Translations under genes and position numbers: made by a program | Part shown: positions 61,244-64,000 of the stretch, one piece after another | Layout of the letters: the number at the start of each line of letters is the position of its first letter | How positions within the stretch are numbered: position 1 is the stretch's first letter | The notes under the pieces: generated by a model | Told to the model about the DNA's origin: nothing | Seen by the model: only the letters and a program-made list of their open reading frames with translations | Database searches by the model: none | DNA from: Microbacterium commune | Lineage (GTDB): Bacteria; Actinomycetota; Actinomycetes; Actinomycetales; Microbacteriaceae | Reading direction: 5' to 3' | NCBI RefSeq assembly: GCF_014836945.1 | Contig: NZ_JACSPX010000002.1 | Coordinates: 113,969-177,968 of the forward strand | Length of the DNA stretch: 64,000 bases

Positions 61244-61401
61244 GTGTTGTTCCTTTCGGTGTTGGTCCAGTCGTGTGCGGGGAGTCGGTGCCCGGATGCT
61301 TCGAGCTGGGAGTAGTAGTGGTGGAGTTCTCGTGCGAAGGCAACGGGGTCGTCCCATGCATCGGACATCGCTCGAAGGTTCAGCGGCTTAGGTGCGCTCA
61401 C
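61240..61401 (-). CDS. Small element protein, 53 residues
   Basis: Begins at a GTG that overlaps the helicase stop (GTGA, 61398-61401). Sequence MSDAWDDPVAFARELHHYYS forms one amphipathic helix. No family recognised. A start further upstream would overlap the helicase gene deeply and is unlikely. Confidence 0.55.
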   Translation of the reverse strand: MSAPKPLNLRAMSDAWDDPVAFARELHHYYSQLEASGHRLPAHDWTNTERNNT

Positions 61402-62501
61402 GCGGCTGCACCTCCGCACTTGCTGCATCGAGCACCGACCGTCACGCCGTGAGTGCAGACGCCGGGATCTTCCCAGCCGCCTATAACCCCCCTGTGATTA
61501 GTGAGAGGTGTGTGAGAGTCGGCGTCGGGATCGTCCTCGAAACTCACGAAACTCTCATAACTAACGGGGGCATAGAGGCCGCGGCCGATCTTCTGAATGC
61601 GCTCTGCTGTGACAGCGCGGCGCAGATACTCATCGACGTTCGATACGCCGGGGAGCAGGTCACGCAAGTCCTTCGGGGCGATCCCCTGCGGGTGCTGACC
61701 GACGATTTCGATAAGTTCCGCCATGCGGTCACCGACGCCCTGTGTCTGCTTGATCGTCTGCGCTGACCTAGCAGCCGTGAGCAGGTCGCCGCCGTCGAGA
61801 AGCCATGCACCATCGACCATCGTCAACGCGTACTCACCTTCCGCGGCATCACGCGAGGTCACCTGCATGGTTGCGGTCTTCTCGTGCCGATCCCGCTTGA
61901 GCACGATCACGGTGTCCGCTGCGCCCGCGATGCCCTGTGTGCCGCTCACCGCGTCCAGGAAGTCGCCGCCCTCGCCCTTTCGCGTGTGATGCACGATGAC
62001 GAGACTCGAGCCCGGTACAGCGTCCGTAGTGGCCTTCAGCGCTGACAGCATCCGGTAGTCGTGCCCGTACTGGGAAGCGTTGCCAGCCGGTGGCATCACC
62101 TTGCCGAGCGTGTCGAGGATCACCACCGGATCACTGCCCGTGTGCTTCGTCAGGAACGCCGCGATAGTGTCGATCACCTTCGCCTCACCGAGCCCGGTCA
62201 GGAACTCGAGGAGCGGGGATGCTGCGAATGCCGACAGGCGAATCATGCGGTCCTGCAAGCGTCGTGGGCCGTCTTCCAGCGCCAGGTAGAGCACCGGGCG
62301 GGGTTCGCCCACGGGGATGCATCCGAACGCCTCAGAGCCGTCGCTGAGGGCGATAGCGAGCCCGAGTACCATCCATGACTTGCCGATCTTCGGTGCGGCG
62401 ACGAGCAGTGTCATGCCCTCGGGGATCACATCGGGGACGACGTACTTCACTGGTGGGAACGTCTGTCGCATGAGCCACTCGGCAGAGAAGGTCGCGGTCA
62501 T
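61398..62501 (-). CDS. RepA-like AAA/RecA-fold replication helicase
   Basis: 367 residues. Walker A is APKIGKSW (36-43), Walker B PVVILDTLGK, and HHTRKGEGGDFLDAVSGTQG is the sensor region of the RSF1010 RepA-like hexameric helicase group found in phages and plasmids. A winged helix (LRDLLPGVSNVDEYLRRAVT) follows and the C-terminus has a potential zinc knuckle (CTHG...CSKCGG). It implies that the element can replicate by itself once induced. Overlaps both neighbours by four bases. Confidence 0.85.
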   Translation of the reverse strand: MTATFSAEWLMRQTFPPVKYVVPDVIPEGMTLLVAAPKIGKSWMVLGLAIALSDGSEAFGCIPVGEPRPVLYLALEDGPRRLQDRMIRLSAFAASPLLEFLTGLGEAKVIDTIAAFLTKHTGSDPVVILDTLGKVMPPAGNASQYGHDYRMLSALKATTDAVPGSSLVIVHHTRKGEGGDFLDAVSGTQGIAGAADTVIVLKRDRHEKTATMQVTSRDAAEGEYALTMVDGAWLLDGGDLLTAARSAQTIKQTQGVGDRMAELIEIVGQHPQGIAPKDLRDLLPGVSNVDEYLRRAVTAERIQKIGRGLYAPVSYESFVSFEDDPDADSHTPLTNHRGVIGGWEDPGVCTHGVTVGARCSKCGGAAA

Positions 62502-62932
62502 GCGCTCACTTCCGCTCGCACGTCATTCAGCGATGCGCAGTAGATCCGCCATGCCTCGTCGAGAACGTCGTCCACGTCGGGACGGTTCGCGAGCGATGCG
62601 GCACGGTCGAGCCGGTCGAGGAGGTACTCCCGCCGTTCGGCTTCACCAAAGCAGCGCAACCAGAGGCGGTCGGCCTCGAGCTTCGCGGCCTGCAACTCGG
62701 GTTCCATCTGCTGCCGGCCATCTGTCACGCCGAGCTCGTACAGGGCGAACAGTGAGGCGGGCAGGGCGGTCAGGCTGAGGGTTCCGGCCGCGAGTTGGTC
62801 GACCCATCCGGTGATTGTGTCGGATGCGGTGCGGCTGATGCGCAAATGTCCGAAGTACGCGGTAGAATCGAGGGAGATCGAGCCGCCAGCCAGATCCTCG
62901 GGAGCCACCTTCGGGTGGCTTTCGTCATTCAT
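62498..62932 (-). CDS. Hypothetical element protein, 144 residues
   Basis: Helical, with a REYLLDRLDRAASLANRPDV segment; no motif recognised. Four-base overlaps with the helicase gene downstream and the 65-residue gene upstream suggest that it works with replication. Confidence 0.65.
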   Translation of the reverse strand: MNDESHPKVAPEDLAGGSISLDSTAYFGHLRISRTASDTITGWVDQLAAGTLSLTALPASLFALYELGVTDGRQQMEPELQAAKLEADRLWLRCFGEAERREYLLDRLDRAASLANRPDVDDVLDEAWRIYCASLNDVRAEVSA

Positions 62933-63126
62933 GCACCACCGCCGATGAGAGCGGCAATGCGATTGCGCTGAGAAGGTGTCAGGGGCGGGGCCGCAGAAAC
63001 AACCTGTTCGATGTAGGCGGCGATCTTCTCGGCGGCGAGATCTCGCTCAATCTCCGCGACCGGCTTCTGCCAGCGGATCGCTGCGGCTTTCTTGCCGTGA
63101 AGGGACTTCACCTCGGTGGAGGGCAT
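62929..63126 (-). CDS. Small element protein of the phiRv1-like early type
   Basis: 65 residues. AEKIAAYIEQVVSAAPPLTP followed by SQRNRIAALI closely resembles a short protein encoded near the RepA-like gene in many actinobacterial prophages, including phiRv1-type elements of mycobacteria. Its function is unknown. It heads the overlapping early operon. A hairpin covers its ribosome-binding site. Confidence 0.7.
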   Translation of the reverse strand: MPSTEVKSLHGKKAAAIRWQKPVAEIERDLAAEKIAAYIEQVVSAAPPLTPSQRNRIAALIGGGA

Positions 63127-63128
63127 GA

Positions 63129-63146
63129 CGGAACCTTTCGGTTCCG
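63129..63146 (-). promoter_or_regulatory. Start-proximal RNA hairpin with GNRA loop over the ribosome-binding site
   Basis: On the leftward mRNA the sequence CGGAACC-GAAA-GGTTCCG forms a perfect 7-bp stem with a GAAA tetraloop, ending two bases before the ATG of the 65-residue gene. The Shine-Dalgarno-like GAAAGG lies in the loop and 3' arm. It could act as a translational switch or protein-binding site. Confidence 0.55.
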
Positions 63147-63209
63147 GCGCCCTGCGCGATTCCGGTTGGCTACTTAGCCGGGCAATTCAAACTTCTGTTC
63201 GAAGCATAC

Positions 63210-63234
63210 ATGATGCCGGGGCATCGTGCATCAT
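63210..63234. promoter_or_regulatory. Nested palindromes, probable operator of the element's early operon
   Basis: GATGCC-GG-GGCATC (63212-63225) is a perfect dyad, and ATGATGC...GCATCAT (63210-63216 and 63228-63234) is a second overlapping one. They lie in the 113-base gap upstream of the early operon, where a phage repressor site is expected. No repressor gene is in view. Confidence 0.55.
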
Positions 63235-63239
63235 TTCGA

Positions 63240-63701
63240 TTATGTCGGCGTGCCGAGAGTCGAGGGCTTTCCATCACGGCCCGGAATAACGCCATCTGCG
63301 TCGGCCAAGACGCGGCTTCCCGTCAGTGCGCCACGGAAATGCCTGCAGACGACGTGAGCCGCAGCATCATCGCCCCATGTAGCCATCTCGGTCATGTCAT
63401 ACACGTGAGAGGGCCAGTGGCGGTCGCCGTCCAACGTGTTCTTTCGGCGTGCTTCTGGCACCGACTCTGCCGAGTTCATGCCAGCTGAGTACTTGTAATC
63501 CCGAACGACGAGCATCACGATGCCGCCGACCTTGTGGGCTTGCGCCACCTGACAACCGCGCTTGCACATGTAGCGATGAACTCGTGTCTTGCTTAGGAGA
63601 TCCATGTCGCGCAATGCTGTGTAGGTTCGCTCGAGCGAGAGTGCGCGATCGTCCGATTCCGCAAGCAAACGCGCAATCACATCAGACAGCGATTCGTCCA
63701 T
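63240..63701 (-). CDS. Hypothetical element protein, 153 residues
   Basis: The N-terminal 60 residues (RALSLERTYTALRDMDLLSK, then TRVHRYMCKRG) could form a small winged helix, and the C-terminal half has scattered His, Cys and Asp. No family is recognised. AGGA lies nine bases before the ATG. It follows the tRNA-Arg by 20 bases and may be cotranscribed with it. Confidence 0.65.
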   Translation of the reverse strand: MDESLSDVIARLLAESDDRALSLERTYTALRDMDLLSKTRVHRYMCKRGCQVAQAHKVGGIVMLVVRDYKYSAGMNSAESVPEARRKNTLDGDRHWPSHVYDMTEMATWGDDAAAHVVCRHFRGALTGSRVLADADGVIPGRDGKPSTLGTPT

Positions 63702-63721
63702 ATCGACATCCTTTCCTTGTG

Positions 63722-63793
63722 TCCCCGATGCAGGATTCGAACCTGCGGCATCCGGCTTAGAAGGCCGTCGCTCTTCCGCTGAGCTAATCGGGG
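63722..63793 (-). tRNA. tRNA-Arg(TCT), carried by the element
   Basis: 72 bases. Acceptor CCCCGAT/ATCGGGG pairs fully, D stem GCTC/GAGC and T arm GCAGG-TTCGAAT-CCTGC are intact. The anticodon loop CTTCTAA gives TCT. The anticodon stem ACGGC/GCCGG has four of five pairs. It resembles the chromosomal tRNA-Arg(TCT) at 20.6 kb in D and T arms but differs in acceptor and anticodon stems. CCA is not encoded. Confidence 0.9.
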
Positions 63794-63826
63794 GAGCGGG
63801 TACGCGATGAACGCGGACCCTCGGGG

Positions 63827-64000
63827 TTAGGCGATGATCTCCTCTGCGTTCATGACGGGCTTCAACAGGAACCCATCTCGGACGGGGTAGCGGCGGCTGA
63901 TGACATAGGCAAGATCGGCCAGGGCGACCATGAGCGCCAGCTGCTTCTTTCGCGGGTCCCAGAACGTCACATCTTCCCGGTCCATCATGTGATCGATAGC
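63827..64000 (-). CDS. Hypothetical element protein, 5' end outside window
   Basis: The last 57 codons are visible, open to the window edge: a DREDVTFWDPRKKQLALMVA segment, LADLAYVISRRYP, ending MNAEEIIA. An ATG pair lies four codons from the edge, so the gene may be only about 53 residues. No family recognised. It ends 33 bases before the tRNA-Arg on the same strand. Confidence 0.55.
   Translation of the reverse strand, partial: AIDHMMDREDVTFWDPRKKQLALMVALADLAYVISRRYPVRDGFLLKPVMNAEEIIA

Noticed and set aside
63195..63207. CTTC-TGTTC-GAAG near the element's early promoter as a LexA box
   Set aside because: The actinobacterial LexA consensus needs TCGAAC-N4-GTTCGA; only the central TTCGAA palindrome is present, with wrong spacing.

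Overview
This window is GC-rich chromosomal DNA from an actinobacterium, most likely a member of the Microbacteriaceae such as Microbacterium. The family call is an inference from gene content and order. It rests on the block rpsB-tsf-pyrH-frr-cdsA with an M23 peptidase, xerC and dprA upstream of rpsB, on gatCAB, on the actinobacterial GlgE maltosyltransferase, and on many genes whose -10 hexamer (TAnnnT type) lies only 6-8 bases before the start codon, which points to leaderless mRNAs.

Layout. At 1-8.5 kb are mixed housekeeping genes: an M20 peptidase cut by the window edge, tRNA-Leu(GAG), a glycosyltransferase, an SRPBCC protein, a VIT1-type metal transporter, a DEAD/DEAH helicase, an SGNH hydrolase, a SpoU methyltransferase, a sirtuin and a histidine phosphatase. 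At 8.5-19.4 kb is a branched-chain amino acid catabolic supercluster. It holds a leucine-type operon (carboxyltransferase, biotin carboxylase, acyl-CoA dehydrogenase, MaoC hydratase, CitE-like lyase), a divergent TetR gene over two palindromic operators, the three-gene branched-chain keto acid dehydrogenase operon, and a divergent Lrp/AsnC regulator. The same genes are grouped in Mycobacterium tuberculosis (Rv2495c-Rv2502c, with a TetR gene nearby). At 19.3-36.8 kb are oligoribonuclease, tRNA-Arg, tRNA-His, a metallopeptidase-clpS-DUF2017 set, dinB, gatCAB, an acyl-CoA ligase, a DEAD-box RNA helicase, ligA, mnmA and a cysteine desulfurase. At 36.9-43.3 kb is a glgX-glgE-glgB alpha-glucan block. 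At 43.3-56.4 kb are a thioredoxin/TPR protein, a large membrane protein, an AI-2E family exporter, a secreted lysozyme-fold protein, a DivIVA-like protein, and then the translation/cell-envelope block from cdsA to rpsB followed by M23 peptidase, xerC and dprA.

From about 56.5 kb to the window edge the sequence is a foreign phage-derived element. Its boundary cuts the host gene comM/yifB, of which only about the last 34 codons remain, still overlapping dprA. All visible element genes point left: an unknown gene running off the edge, a tRNA-Arg(UCU), small early genes, a RepA-like AAA helicase, a chain of overlapping small genes, an unknown 271-residue protein, a structured 313-base non-coding stretch, a 109-residue protein and an 855-residue tape-measure protein closed by a strong terminator. 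No capsid, portal, terminase, tail-tube, lysis or integrase gene is visible in the 7.5 kb seen. This is therefore either a deleted prophage or a satellite-like element whose only recognisable structural gene is the tape measure. It is the most unusual part of the window.
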